Source: CAKUFA01 sp963627465 | Lineage (GTDB): Bacteria; Bacillota; Clostridia; Christensenellales; Aristaeellaceae | Length of the DNA: 50,249 nt | Assembly (NCBI GenBank): GCA_963627465.1 | Contig: CAVGBO010000064.1 | Location: 1 to 50,249 of the forward strand | Direction of reading: 5' to 3' | Shown here: one piece after another, positions 31,167 to 40,200 of the stretch | Layout: the number at the start of each line of letters is the position of its first letter | Numbering within the stretch: position 1 is the stretch's first letter | The notes under the pieces: generated by a model | Database searches by the model: none | Seen by the model: only the letters and a program-made list of their open reading frames with translations | Told to the model about the DNA's origin: nothing | Position numbers and translations under genes: made by a program

Positions 31167-31925
31167 TTACCCGGCGCTGTTTTCTTCCAGATACTTTTCC
31201 AGCTTCCGTTTCACCCGCTGAAGGGCATTGTCGATGGACTTCACATGCCGTCCCAGGTTTTCGGCAATTTCCTGATAGCTTTTTCCATCCAGATAAGCAT
31301 TCAGTACTTCCTGTTCCAGTGGGGAAAGTACTTCGCCAATTTTATGATGAATGTTCTTCAAATCTTCCTGGCTGATGATCAGGTCTTCCGGATTGGTGGC
31401 ACGACCTTCGATAATGACATCCAGCAAGGTACGGTCGGATTCCTCATCATACAGTGGCTTATTCAGGGATACGTAACTGTTCAGCGGAATGTGCTTCTGC
31501 CGGGTCGCCGTCTTGATGGCTGTAATGATTTGCCTTGTAATGCACAGCTCCGCAAAGGCGCGGAAAGAGCTCAGCTTGTCCAGCCGGTAGTCACGAATGG
31601 CTTTGTACAAGCCAATCATGCCTTCCTGCACAATGTCTTCATGGTCGGCACCGATAAGAAAATAGCTGCGAGCCTTGGAACGGACAAAATTCTTGTACCT
31701 GCTCAGCAAATATTCCGTTGCCACAGAATCTCCGGCCTGGCACAGTGCCACGATTTCCTCATCCGTTTTATCCATCAGATGGGCAGGGCAAGCTCCGTCA
31801 TCCTGCTCCTTTAATTCCGGGAGCACCATGGCTGCCTCTTTTTCATCATGGGCACTGCGGGCTTTCTCTATGGCATTCATAGCTTCCAGTTCTTCCTCTG
31901 TAAAGCTCATGTCATGGTCTTCCAT
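31167..31925 (-). CDS. sigH: RNA polymerase sigma factor SigH
   Basis: 252 residues. Region 2 (GADHEDIVQEGMIGLYKAIRDY) and region 4 (LSPLEQEVLNAYLDGKSYQEIAENLG) are clear. The place downstream of rae1 and rlmB is the same as in Bacillus, where SigH (Spo0H) drives early sporulation and competence genes. It has an extra acidic N-terminal stretch of about 45 residues. Last gene of the minus-strand block. Confidence 0.9.
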   Translation of the reverse strand: MEDHDMSFTEEELEAMNAIEKARSAHDEKEAAMVLPELKEQDDGACPAHLMDKTDEEIVALCQAGDSVATEYLLSRYKNFVRSKARSYFLIGADHEDIVQEGMIGLYKAIRDYRLDKLSSFRAFAELCITRQIITAIKTATRQKHIPLNSYVSLNKPLYDEESDRTLLDVIIEGRATNPEDLIISQEDLKNIHHKIGEVLSPLEQEVLNAYLDGKSYQEIAENLGRHVKSIDNALQRVKRKLEKYLEENSAG

Positions 31926-31952
31926 CGTTTCAGTTCCTGCCTTGCAAGCAAT

Positions 31953-32459
31953 TTATCCTCTTCGCATTCTTTCAAGGGCTTCCAGTGTTTGATCCCCTAC
32001 ACGGCTGGCAATGGAACTTTTCCGCCGTGCAGACTGCTGCTGATGTGCCTTGATACCGCTCATGTGAGCCTGCTGCATTTCCAGCAGCAGCTCCCGAGAC
32101 GTAAGCCGGGTAGCACCCGTGGACAAAACCTGCGACTGTTCCAGCCCGTCACTGGTGGCAACACGCACCTGACGGTACCGGGGCACCTGTGCCACAAGCC
32201 GCTCGATGTAGCTGTCTGCCGTTTCACCCTGCTTGGTAAACACAAGCTTCAGCACACCATAGGCTTCCTCTGTGGCAGTCTTTCGGTCGGAGCGGTAGCC
32301 ATCAAAGACCAGAACAATCTCCTCACCCGAATAGCCGCTGTATTCCTCCAGACGACGTTGCAGCTGATCCCTGCTTTCGTCAAGCGTCCAGCTGTGTCTC
32401 TCCGCTTCTCGCCATGCGCCGATGACATTGTAGCCATCAACAATCAGCAGCGGTTTCAT
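31953..32459 (-). CDS. rae1: Rae1/YacP-type NYN-domain endoribonuclease
   Basis: 168 residues. NYN/PIN-like start PLLIVDGYNVIGAW, then VLVFDGYR and VATSDGLEQ with the conserved Asp residues of the nuclease site. Rae1 cuts mRNA inside the ribosome A site in Bacillus. ATGA overlap with rlmB upstream. Confidence 0.88.
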   Translation of the reverse strand: MKPLLIVDGYNVIGAWREAERHSWTLDESRDQLQRRLEEYSGYSGEEIVLVFDGYRSDRKTATEEAYGVLKLVFTKQGETADSYIERLVAQVPRYRQVRVATSDGLEQSQVLSTGATRLTSRELLLEMQQAHMSGIKAHQQQSARRKSSIASRVGDQTLEALERMRRG

Positions 32460-33607
32460 GCCTTGCGGGAGGCCAGCACACGATACATCATGACACCAGC
32501 GGCCACGGATGCATTCAGGCTGTCAATGCTGCCTTCCAGCGGCAGAGAAACACGGTAATCGCAATTTTCCAGCGTCAGGCGGGAAATACCGTCTCCCTCT
32601 GCGCCGATCACAAGGGCAACGCCGCCGTGGAAGTCCACCTTTTGATAATCTTCACCATCCATGGTGACGGCATAGGTCCAGATACCCTGCTTCTTCAGGT
32701 CTTCCATGGTACGATTCAGGTTGGTCACCCGAGCGACCTTCATATGTTCCACCGCACCGGCAGAAGCTTTCACAGCGGCCGGCGTCAGGCCAACGCTGCG
32801 ACGTTCGGGTACAATCACGCCATGAGCACCTACGCACTCAGCCGTACGAATGATAGCACCCAAGTTGTGGGGATCTGTCACCCCATCCAGCAAAATCAGG
32901 AAGGGATCTTCTCCACGCTGCCGAGCTGTATCCAGCATAGATTCCACAGTAGCATACTGATAGGCGGAAGCAAAGGCCAGCATGCCCTGATGATGGGGCG
33001 TGATTTCGTCCAGGCGGCTCTTCTCCACTTCCTGCACGATGATATGATGCTCCCGTGCCATCTGCACAATTTCACGGGCAGAGCCGGACAGCTCACCACG
33101 CTGCACCAGCAGCTTCTCAATGTCCCGTCCGCTGCGGATTGCTTCACGGATGGGATTCCGACCGCTCAGCAGGTTTTCCGGCACTGACGGGACAACAGCC
33201 ACCGGCACTGCCTTCACAGGAGCCGGCTTCACCGGCGCAGGAGTCATGCGAGGTGCTTCCTGGGTACGGTGTTCAAAGTCACGATAGGTTCTTGCGCCAT
33301 CCTGCTGCTGACGTGCAGGACGGTATCCACCCTTTGCCGGACGATCCCCATGGCGATTGTCCTTTGCGCCATACTGGCTGCGGCGGTCATTGCTGCTGCC
33401 AAAGTCGGCACGTCCATCCCGATAGTGGTTTACCTTGTAGCCGCTGCGGTACTGGTCATTGCCCTGTCCCCGCCGATCCTGATCCGGACCAAAGCGACGG
33501 CTGCCGTTGTTGTCACGATAGTGGGTTCCCTCATCATCCCAGGAGCCCTGTGCCGCATAGTTGGTTTTGTGAGGATGATGATTGGGTGCGTCTTTATAAA
33601 AAGCCAT
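32456..33607 (-). CDS. rlmB: 23S rRNA 2'-O-methyltransferase RlmB with disordered N-extension
   Basis: 383 residues. The SpoU/TrmH enzyme spans about 145-383: substrate-binding domain (LLSGRNPIREAIRSGRD), then the knotted domain with DGVTDPHNLGAIIRTAE, VIGAEGDGIS and SLNASVAAGVM. It methylates 23S rRNA G2251 in E. coli numbering. The first 145 residues are extra: rich in Arg, Asp, Gly, Gln and Tyr (such as YRDNNGSRRFGPDQDRRG), with no fold, likely an RNA-binding tail. AAGGAGAAG precedes the ATG. Confidence 0.9.
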   Translation of the reverse strand: MAFYKDAPNHHPHKTNYAAQGSWDDEGTHYRDNNGSRRFGPDQDRRGQGNDQYRSGYKVNHYRDGRADFGSSNDRRSQYGAKDNRHGDRPAKGGYRPARQQQDGARTYRDFEHRTQEAPRMTPAPVKPAPVKAVPVAVVPSVPENLLSGRNPIREAIRSGRDIEKLLVQRGELSGSAREIVQMAREHHIIVQEVEKSRLDEITPHHQGMLAFASAYQYATVESMLDTARQRGEDPFLILLDGVTDPHNLGAIIRTAECVGAHGVIVPERRSVGLTPAAVKASAGAVEHMKVARVTNLNRTMEDLKKQGIWTYAVTMDGEDYQKVDFHGGVALVIGAEGDGISRLTLENCDYRVSLPLEGSIDSLNASVAAGVMMYRVLASRKA

Positions 33608-33628
33608 GTTTCTTCTCCTTATCCTTCT

Positions 33629-34378
33629 TTACTGCTGCGCTTCCTTCAGCTGCGCTATCATTTCTGCCCGAGCTTGACGGATCTCTTTCTGATGACCGCA
33701 GCATTTTTCACCTTCCGAGCATGCACCCTTCAGGCAACTGGGGCCTGCATCCGCAAACAGTGCCGGTGCCACTTCCATGCACAGCCGGTGCATTTCCACT
33801 GCCAAGGCACGAATCTCCCATTGCGCCCGGTTGCACATCCGCAGACTGAAGAAATGCCGCAGTTCCCGTACGTTCATGGTCACCATGAGCCGTGTTTCGC
33901 ACGCACCGGGGAGCACAAAACGTGCATCTTCATTGGCACCCTCACCGCAGGCACCAAGCTTCTCCTGCCAGGCGACATACCATTCGTGCATCTGTGCCAT
34001 TTGCGCTTGGTAGGCCGCCACGGCTTCCTCCCCCAATGCCTCGATCTTGGGCGGCACAATGTAGCCGAATCCCTTTTCGTAGGACACATACCGCTGACTT
34101 TGCACGGAGAAGGATGCCAGCCGATGTCTCGTTAACTGTGCCAGGAGCACACGGCTGACGCCCTCCACGGCAAAGGTGAAGGTTGCGTGCTCCATGACCG
34201 ATTCATGACCCATGCTTAGGATTCGATTGCAAAATTCTGTTTGATCCTTCGCCGTAACCCGTTCCATCAGGTCATTCACCGTCGCACGGGAGTAACAGAG
34301 CCTTGCGCCAAGCGCAACGACTTCTTCCGGTGAAAGGGTATGCCGAATCAATTCCACATGCTGCTTTACTGCAGGCAT
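33629..34378 (-). CDS. thyX: Flavin-dependent thymidylate synthase
   Basis: 249 residues. The ThyX motif RHRLASFSVQS (84-94) binds FAD and dUMP; SQRYV follows. It makes dTMP from dUMP with methylene-THF and NADPH, so it uses the same folate pool that folT supplies. It overlaps mrnC by 13 bases. Tail is Cys-rich (CLKGACSEGEKCCGHQKE). Confidence 0.93.
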   Translation of the reverse strand: MPAVKQHVELIRHTLSPEEVVALGARLCYSRATVNDLMERVTAKDQTEFCNRILSMGHESVMEHATFTFAVEGVSRVLLAQLTRHRLASFSVQSQRYVSYEKGFGYIVPPKIEALGEEAVAAYQAQMAQMHEWYVAWQEKLGACGEGANEDARFVLPGACETRLMVTMNVRELRHFFSLRMCNRAQWEIRALAVEMHRLCMEVAPALFADAGPSCLKGACSEGEKCCGHQKEIRQARAEMIAQLKEAQQ

Positions 34379-34782
34379 TCATTTTCCTCCTGACTGACAG
34401 CAAACAGGTAAAGCAGACGATCTTCCTGTCCCGTCAGATATAGATATCCGCACAGCGCCTCCAGTGCCGTTGACCTGGCATAGTCTGCCGGATCCTGATG
34501 CTTTGGTGCTGCGTGCCTTGCGTGCGCATTGCGTCCCCTGCGGACAACGTCCCGCTCCTCATCCGTAAGCAATGGTTCGATCTTATCCATGGCAACGGAC
34601 TGGGCATGAGCATTCACCCCGGCCACTGCATCCTGATGCATGTGGTGAGCGTTTCGCCCCTTGGCAATCAATCTTGTGCGAATCAGCAATGTCCACACAG
34701 CATCACCCAGATGTGCCAACTGCAACGGACTTCGAAGCCGTGCTTCCTCCGGTGATGATGCCGGGAATTCCATTAAGGACAT
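34366..34782 (-). CDS. mrnC: Mini-ribonuclease III
   Basis: 138 residues from the ATG at 34782, with GGAGG seven bases upstream. An upstream ATG (34827) would leave almost no leader after the predicted promoter. RNase III fold: LAHLGDAVWTLLIRTRL carries the catalytic Asp, STALEALCGYLYL the catalytic Glu. There is no dsRNA-binding domain. MrnC matures 23S rRNA ends. First gene of the mrnC-thyX-rlmB-rae1-sigH block. Confidence 0.9.
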   Translation of the reverse strand: MSLMEFPASSPEEARLRSPLQLAHLGDAVWTLLIRTRLIAKGRNAHHMHQDAVAGVNAHAQSVAMDKIEPLLTDEERDVVRRGRNAHARHAAPKHQDPADYARSTALEALCGYLYLTGQEDRLLYLFAVSQEENECLQ

Positions 34783-34833
34783 TACTTCGCCTCCATTGAC
34801 GGTCACAAAGTCTTTTTTTGCGCACATCGTGGT

Positions 34834-34842
34834 ATTATACCA
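34834..34842 (-). promoter_or_regulatory. Extended -10 promoter of the mrnC operon
   Basis: Minus-strand TGGTATAAT (34842-34834), an extended -10 element without a clear -35. It lies about 50 bases before the mrnC start. Confidence 0.65.
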
Positions 34843-34896
34843 TAGCTTTGAGAGAAAGCATACCCGTTGCGCAAAGATTCTTTGCCACTTTCTATT

Positions 34897-35757
34897 TTAG
34901 TCTGCCCGCTGAACAATGGCACCCAGCAGTCCCGGTCCTGTGTGAATGGCAAGTGCCGGGCTTACCGGGCTGATAAAGGAGGATACCACATCTAACTGTC
35001 CGCACAGCCGGTCTTGCAGCTTAATAGCATCCTCATAGGCAGCTCCATGAACCACCGCCATGCGGACCTTTGCATTGGCATACCGTTTGCTGAATTCATC
35101 ACACATAGCGGTCAGCGCATTATTGAATCCTCTGGCTTTCACAAGGGTCTGATAAACACCGTCATCATTGACGAAGATGACCGGCTTTAATTGCAGCAGC
35201 GTGCCTACCACGCCTTCTACCATGCCGATTCGTCCGCCTTTGCGGAGGAACTCCAGAGTGCGAATGACAAACGTGCCCAGCTGCGTCCCACGAACATGAT
35301 CTAAGTGAGCCATAACGTCTTCTACGGCCATACCTTTTGAAAGATCCTCTGCTGCGGTAAGCACTAGCAGACCAAGCCCGCAGGACAGGGTGTGAGAATC
35401 ATAAATATCGATTTTTATATTGGTAAAGTCATCTGCCATGATGCGAACCATATTATACGTTCCACTGAGACCGGAGCTCATGGATACATGCAGAATGCGG
35501 GTACATCCTTCTTCCTGCAGCTGACGATAAAGTGCAGAAACATCCTCAGGAAGGGGCAGCGAGGTCTTGGGCAGTTCAGTCTTCAGCACCTCATAAAGCT
35601 GATCCTGGCTGATTTCCCTCCGATCCCGAAACTCTCCTTGGCTGGTCGCCACACGCAGGGAGACGAGGCGAATGTCATACTCCGCCAACTGCTGATCACT
35701 AAGGTCACAGGACGTATCTGTCACCAATGCAATACGGTCATTGCCGATGGTAAACAT
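34897..35757 (-). CDS. DegV-family fatty-acid-binding protein
   Basis: 286 residues from the ATG at 35757 (GGGAGG upstream). ALVTDTSCDLSDQQLAEYDI at the start, then the SSGLSGTYN loop that holds the fatty-acid carboxylate. DegV/FakB proteins present fatty acids to the FakA kinase. No FakA gene is nearby. The longer open frame upstream has no start signal. Confidence 0.9.
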   Translation of the reverse strand: MFTIGNDRIALVTDTSCDLSDQQLAEYDIRLVSLRVATSQGEFRDRREISQDQLYEVLKTELPKTSLPLPEDVSALYRQLQEEGCTRILHVSMSSGLSGTYNMVRIMADDFTNIKIDIYDSHTLSCGLGLLVLTAAEDLSKGMAVEDVMAHLDHVRGTQLGTFVIRTLEFLRKGGRIGMVEGVVGTLLQLKPVIFVNDDGVYQTLVKARGFNNALTAMCDEFSKRYANAKVRMAVVHGAAYEDAIKLQDRLCGQLDVVSSFISPVSPALAIHTGPGLLGAIVQRAD

Positions 35758-35808
35758 AAAAACCCTCCCATTCTTCCGCCTCCCAAAAGGCAGAATGGTA
35801 CTGTATAA

Positions 35809-35837
35809 ATTATAAGCGCAACAAGGTATCTCGTCAA
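35809..35837 (-). promoter_or_regulatory. degV promoter
   Basis: Minus-strand TTGACG (35837-35832), 17-base spacer, TATAAT (35814-35809). Confidence 0.88.
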
Positions 35838-35923
35838 GCAAAAGCCAAAGTGGGCACACGAAATGTTCACTCTGGTCATCATGCATACAGCGGCAGTGCT
35901 TGGTAGCAATCTGCCGCTGTTGT

Positions 35924-37108
35924 TTATTTCAGGAAAATCGCCATGGCATAGCCTTCGTAGCCATTGTAACGAACCTTGACCCAGCTGTCTCCAGGAATCA
36001 GCACGGTAACCGTTGCCCCATGAGGAATTCTAGTCAGTACACTGCCGGTGGTTTGGGACGGCAGACTGCGCAAATTCACGTAGGTTCTTTGCGGGTGATT
36101 CACGGTTTTCACAGGGGTAGCGGGCAGGTTGAAAAGGGTCAAATAGGAGGTCATCATGTACCCGACTGCCCCAGTCTTGACCACCTGCACCTTGCACCAC
36201 TCTGTGCCCTGATGGAGCACGGTGACTTTCGTCCCATTGCAGAACTGACCCACAACACGAGCTGTTTTGGCAGGGCTTTCCCGCAAATTCAGCAGCTGTG
36301 TCGACCTAGGATTGGTGACCAAAGCGTATCCGTTTGTGGTGGAAGAATTAGAAGAACCGTTGGTCTTGCTGGCTTTCTTGACTTCACTAGGTGATAACAG
36401 GCCGCTCTTCAAATAGGTGGTATTCATGTAGCCAACCTGACCGTCTACAGAAACCATCGCCCAACCTGTGCCCTGCTGCAGCACCATCACATACTCACCG
36501 CCGTAATGCATGCCGGCACTGGCATAGCTCATGCCGGGACCCGTGCGAAGATTAAGTCCGGAATTGTTAGGGGTTACAATGGTGGCGTACGTTTGACTAT
36601 AGGCAACGGTGGCTCCCACAACCGTTACATACTCTTCTCTTAAGTAACCAACCTTGCCATCCACCTGCACGCAATACCATCCGTCAGACAGATTCAGCAG
36701 CACAACAGGGGTGGTATTGTAATAAATGCCCAGGACAGTGGCGGAATAGCTTGGTGCAGAACGAAGATTCAGGAAGGCATCGGACTTCGGATTGGTTACC
36801 TTTGCTACAGCACCTTCGCTGGGTGTGATGACTTCAACGTAGTTCTTGCTCATGTAGCCTGTTTTTCCGTCAGGCCCTGTGACAAAATACCAGTTTCCAC
36901 TCTCGCCGGTAATGGTTACCCACGTACCCCGGGCATAAGTTCCTAATTTAGTAGAGTATTGGGTAGCCTGCTGACGCAAATTTACTGTGTCATTTTGATA
37001 CACCACGCCGAAGGTTGTTGTGTAAGCCTTGGCCTGTTTTGCAGGCATACCGATCAGCAGCAGGGATACTGCCAACAATACGCCAAGAATCCGCTTACAC
37101 CTTGCCAT
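35924..37108 (-). CDS. Secreted protein with five bacterial SH3 repeats
   Basis: 394 residues from the ATG at 37108, set by AAAGGAG eight bases upstream. Signal peptide (LGVLLAVSLLLIGMPAKQAKA). Five SH3b units follow, each with the (V/L)NLR…P or NLR…(A/T) core, then W(V/C/Y)-x-V and GY(M/L/A). A Ser/Asn/Thr linker (TNGSSNSSTTNG) separates units 3 and 4. SH3b domains bind cell-wall peptides. There is no catalytic domain. It lies downstream of the SdrD-B-repeat gene on the same strand, so both are probably cell-surface proteins. Confidence 0.87.
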   Translation of the reverse strand: MARCKRILGVLLAVSLLLIGMPAKQAKAYTTTFGVVYQNDTVNLRQQATQYSTKLGTYARGTWVTITGESGNWYFVTGPDGKTGYMSKNYVEVITPSEGAVAKVTNPKSDAFLNLRSAPSYSATVLGIYYNTTPVVLLNLSDGWYCVQVDGKVGYLREEYVTVVGATVAYSQTYATIVTPNNSGLNLRTGPGMSYASAGMHYGGEYVMVLQQGTGWAMVSVDGQVGYMNTTYLKSGLLSPSEVKKASKTNGSSNSSTTNGYALVTNPRSTQLLNLRESPAKTARVVGQFCNGTKVTVLHQGTEWCKVQVVKTGAVGYMMTSYLTLFNLPATPVKTVNHPQRTYVNLRSLPSQTTGSVLTRIPHGATVTVLIPGDSWVKVRYNGYEGYAMAIFLK

Positions 37109-37209
37109 CGTCATCGCTCCTTTGCGGCATTGCTTCCCCACAATGTCCTACATCCATACAACGAGAGAAGTCCTTGTTTTCTTCCCGAAAATTCCAATGA
37201 AATAATGCA

Positions 37210-37237
37210 GGAGAGGAGAAGCTTTGCTCCCCTCTCC
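37210..37237 (-). terminator. Terminator after the SdrD-B-repeat gene
   Basis: GGAGAGGAG…/…CTCCCCTCTCC, a near-perfect stem of 11-12 bp, 16 bases after the stop on the minus strand. The T-run is poor (TGCATTATTTC). Confidence 0.65.
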
Positions 37238-37252
37238 GTGCACAAATCACAT

Positions 37253-40200
37253 TTACTCGCCAAGAACCGTTTTTGTCCAGTCCTGCGTCTCAGCCTCGCC
37301 GAAGCCCTCAGGATACACGCCGCTTGTCCTCAAGACAAAGCCCATGTCTGCCTGATAGTTGTTCTTTGCGCTGGTTACCGTCACCAAGGAGGACAAGCAT
37401 ACCGTATCCTCCGTTTCCTCAAGCACAGAGGTCAGGGCAGGAACAGCAGTATTGGGCTTCGTGGGTTTTACCTCAGCCGGAGGCGTTACACGCAGCGTGT
37501 AGGTGGCAGGATAAACATTCTCCATCTGCCAGTAACCATACTGATCCGATGTCACTTCCTGCATCACCTGATCGCCGCGCATCAGCTCGATCTTCACGCC
37601 GGCAAGACCCTTCTCATCATAGTCCCACAGGCCGTTCCCGTTTTCATCCAGCCAGCATAGGTCGCCCAGTTTGCCAGGCAGTACGCTGCCGATGTCCATG
37701 CCTTGGTAGGTTTCGGTCATCTTGACGGTGATCACATCACTTTGGCCGGTGCGTCCGCTGCATTGTGCAATGACGCTGGTATGCTCATTGTTCTCCAGCC
37801 GGGCATCCGTAGGTTCAACCACAAGGTAACCTTCCGGCAGCTGCACGGATACATAGTAGTCGCCGGGCAGGAGGCCATCAAACTGATAGTTTCCATCCTC
37901 CGCCGTGGTTACGCTGCCGTAAGCATTCCCCTGCACATCCGTCAGGGAAACAACTGCTTCCGTGAGGGCACCGTATACGCCGCCCTGATCAACCCATACC
38001 TGACCACTGATGCTGTTCAGCCGCACAAGACCAAGGGACAGGTCGTCCTTTGAACCGCCTTCCGTCAGCTGCACATACTGTGTCAGCGTCCCGTTGCTTT
38101 CATTGAAGGTGCTGTCGCCGCTCTTGGTGGCAATGAGTCCATCCACAAGGGCACACTCCACTCGATAGCTGCCAGGAATGATGCCGCTAAGTGTGAAAGA
38201 ACCATCGTCCTTTGTAGTCAGGGTTGCATAGGTATTGCCGGTCGTTTCATCAACAACCGTGACCTTGATTCCGGCAGCTGCTGCTTCGGAAGTGCTTCTG
38301 GAACCATCATTGTCTTCATCCAGCCATGCTGTGCCGCTGAGGGATGCAGGGACAACGCCGCCAAGCAGCTGATCGTCATAGCGGTCGCCCATGGCAATGT
38401 CCACAACAATGGTCTGCTCACCATAGCCGGGCTGCAGAGGCAGTGCCAGCTTGCTGACACGGGACATGGCCATGCTTTCCGGCCAAAGTACCGTCAGTTG
38501 GTAAGAATCGGGGTGGAGGTTGTCGAAAGCAAAGCTGCCGTCTGCCTCTGTTACAATCGTCACACTCTCGAGGTCGCTGCGGCTAGGCTTCAGTGTCAGC
38601 GTCACACCGCCAAGAGAAGCCTTGCCGTTTGTCTTTTCCCCGGTACCGTCGTGATCCTCAAAGGTCTGACCGTTGATTGCGCCAAGGATCAATCCGCCTG
38701 CAAGAGAGGCGTGGTATTCATCCCCTGTTGCAAAGTCGAACCAATCGGATGCGCCTACGTTATCACCGGTGATGGTATTGCCGCCCTTTACCACCTGCGC
38801 CATGATGCCGTGCTCCGGCAGCTCATAGCGGAGATAATACTTTCCGGGCATGACTGCATCAAAGGTGAAGGTTCCATCCTCACCAATGGTGGCGGAGAAG
38901 TGTTCGCCTTCTTCGCTCATCAGACGGACAACTGTGCCTACCAGGCCCGTTTCACCTGCATCCATCAGACCGTTATCGTTTGCGTCGGCGAACACGGTGC
39001 CATCCACGGTGCCGGGAAGAATCATGCCTGCATCCATGCCCGTCAGGGATGCACCAAGCTCTACATCGAACCAGTCACTTTCGCCTGCCCCATCAGACAG
39101 ATTCAGCAACACACTGCCGCCGTCCGTCTTCGTAAAGGCGTATCCTTTCTTGGCTGTGGCCGTAATACGATAACGACCAGGAACAACGTTCTCGAACTCA
39201 TAGATGCCCTTGGCGTTGGTGCGTTCCGTATCAATGTCGTTACCATTTTCATCAATCAGATGCAGCACAATGCCGGAAACAACGGATTCCTTGTTATCCT
39301 TGGTGCCGGAGAAGTTATTATCCAGATAGGCCGTGCCGGTAATGGTGGCAGGTCGAATAGCGCCCACAATCATGTCTACTGTTGTGCCGTCGTCCACCTG
39401 AATATTGTCCACCGTATATTCACGCCGTCCTACACGAGCCTTAAACTGATTGCCGCCCTCCACCACGCAGGTATAGGTCGTCCCCTCCGGCACAACGGCA
39501 CGGAGGCGATACTGACCGCCGCGAAGGCCTGTGAAGGAGAAGACGCCATCATCCCCGGTGGTGATCGTCGTAACCGACTTGCCGGTAGTATCCTTGATCA
39601 GCTCCAGCTTCACGCCGGGAAGAGCTTCTTCGCCTGCATCAAGCAAACCATTATAGTTAGCATCCAAGAAGCATACGCCTTGCAGGGTTGCACCTTGGAT
39701 CAAACCAATATGCTGCAGCGTCTTGACTTCGCCACTCTTCAGCTCATACTGCTTTACGCCGACAGACTTACCTTCTGCTGTGATGACAGAGCGTTTTTCT
39801 CTGCCGGTTTCACTGTATTTGGTAAAGCCCATGCCATCAGGCACGTAAACACGCATCTTGTATACGCCGGGCTTCACCTGCGGGAAGGAATAGGAACCGT
39901 CACTTTCGGAAACAGTTTCATAAACAAGACCATTCTTGGTTCCTTCCAGCTGAATCTGGACGCCTGCCTGACCGCCTTCCCCGTTGTTCATGATGCCGTC
40001 AGCATTGGCATCCAGCCAGACGATACCGCTAAGAGCAGCCATCTCCTTAGCACCGATGCCTACGTCTTTTTCTTCGCCAGCGGCCAAGGTAAAGGTCTCG
40101 CTGGTGGCATGACAGTCGCTGTTTTCTTCCATCATGTTGGAAGTGGCCTTGTCCGTTTTGCCGTGCTTGGTGAAACCGTAACCGCCGGGCAGAGTAATGT

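Noticed and set aside
36959..37660. 233-residue plus-strand frame across the SH3 and SdrD-B genes
   Set aside because: It spans two real genes and a terminator and is not protein-like.
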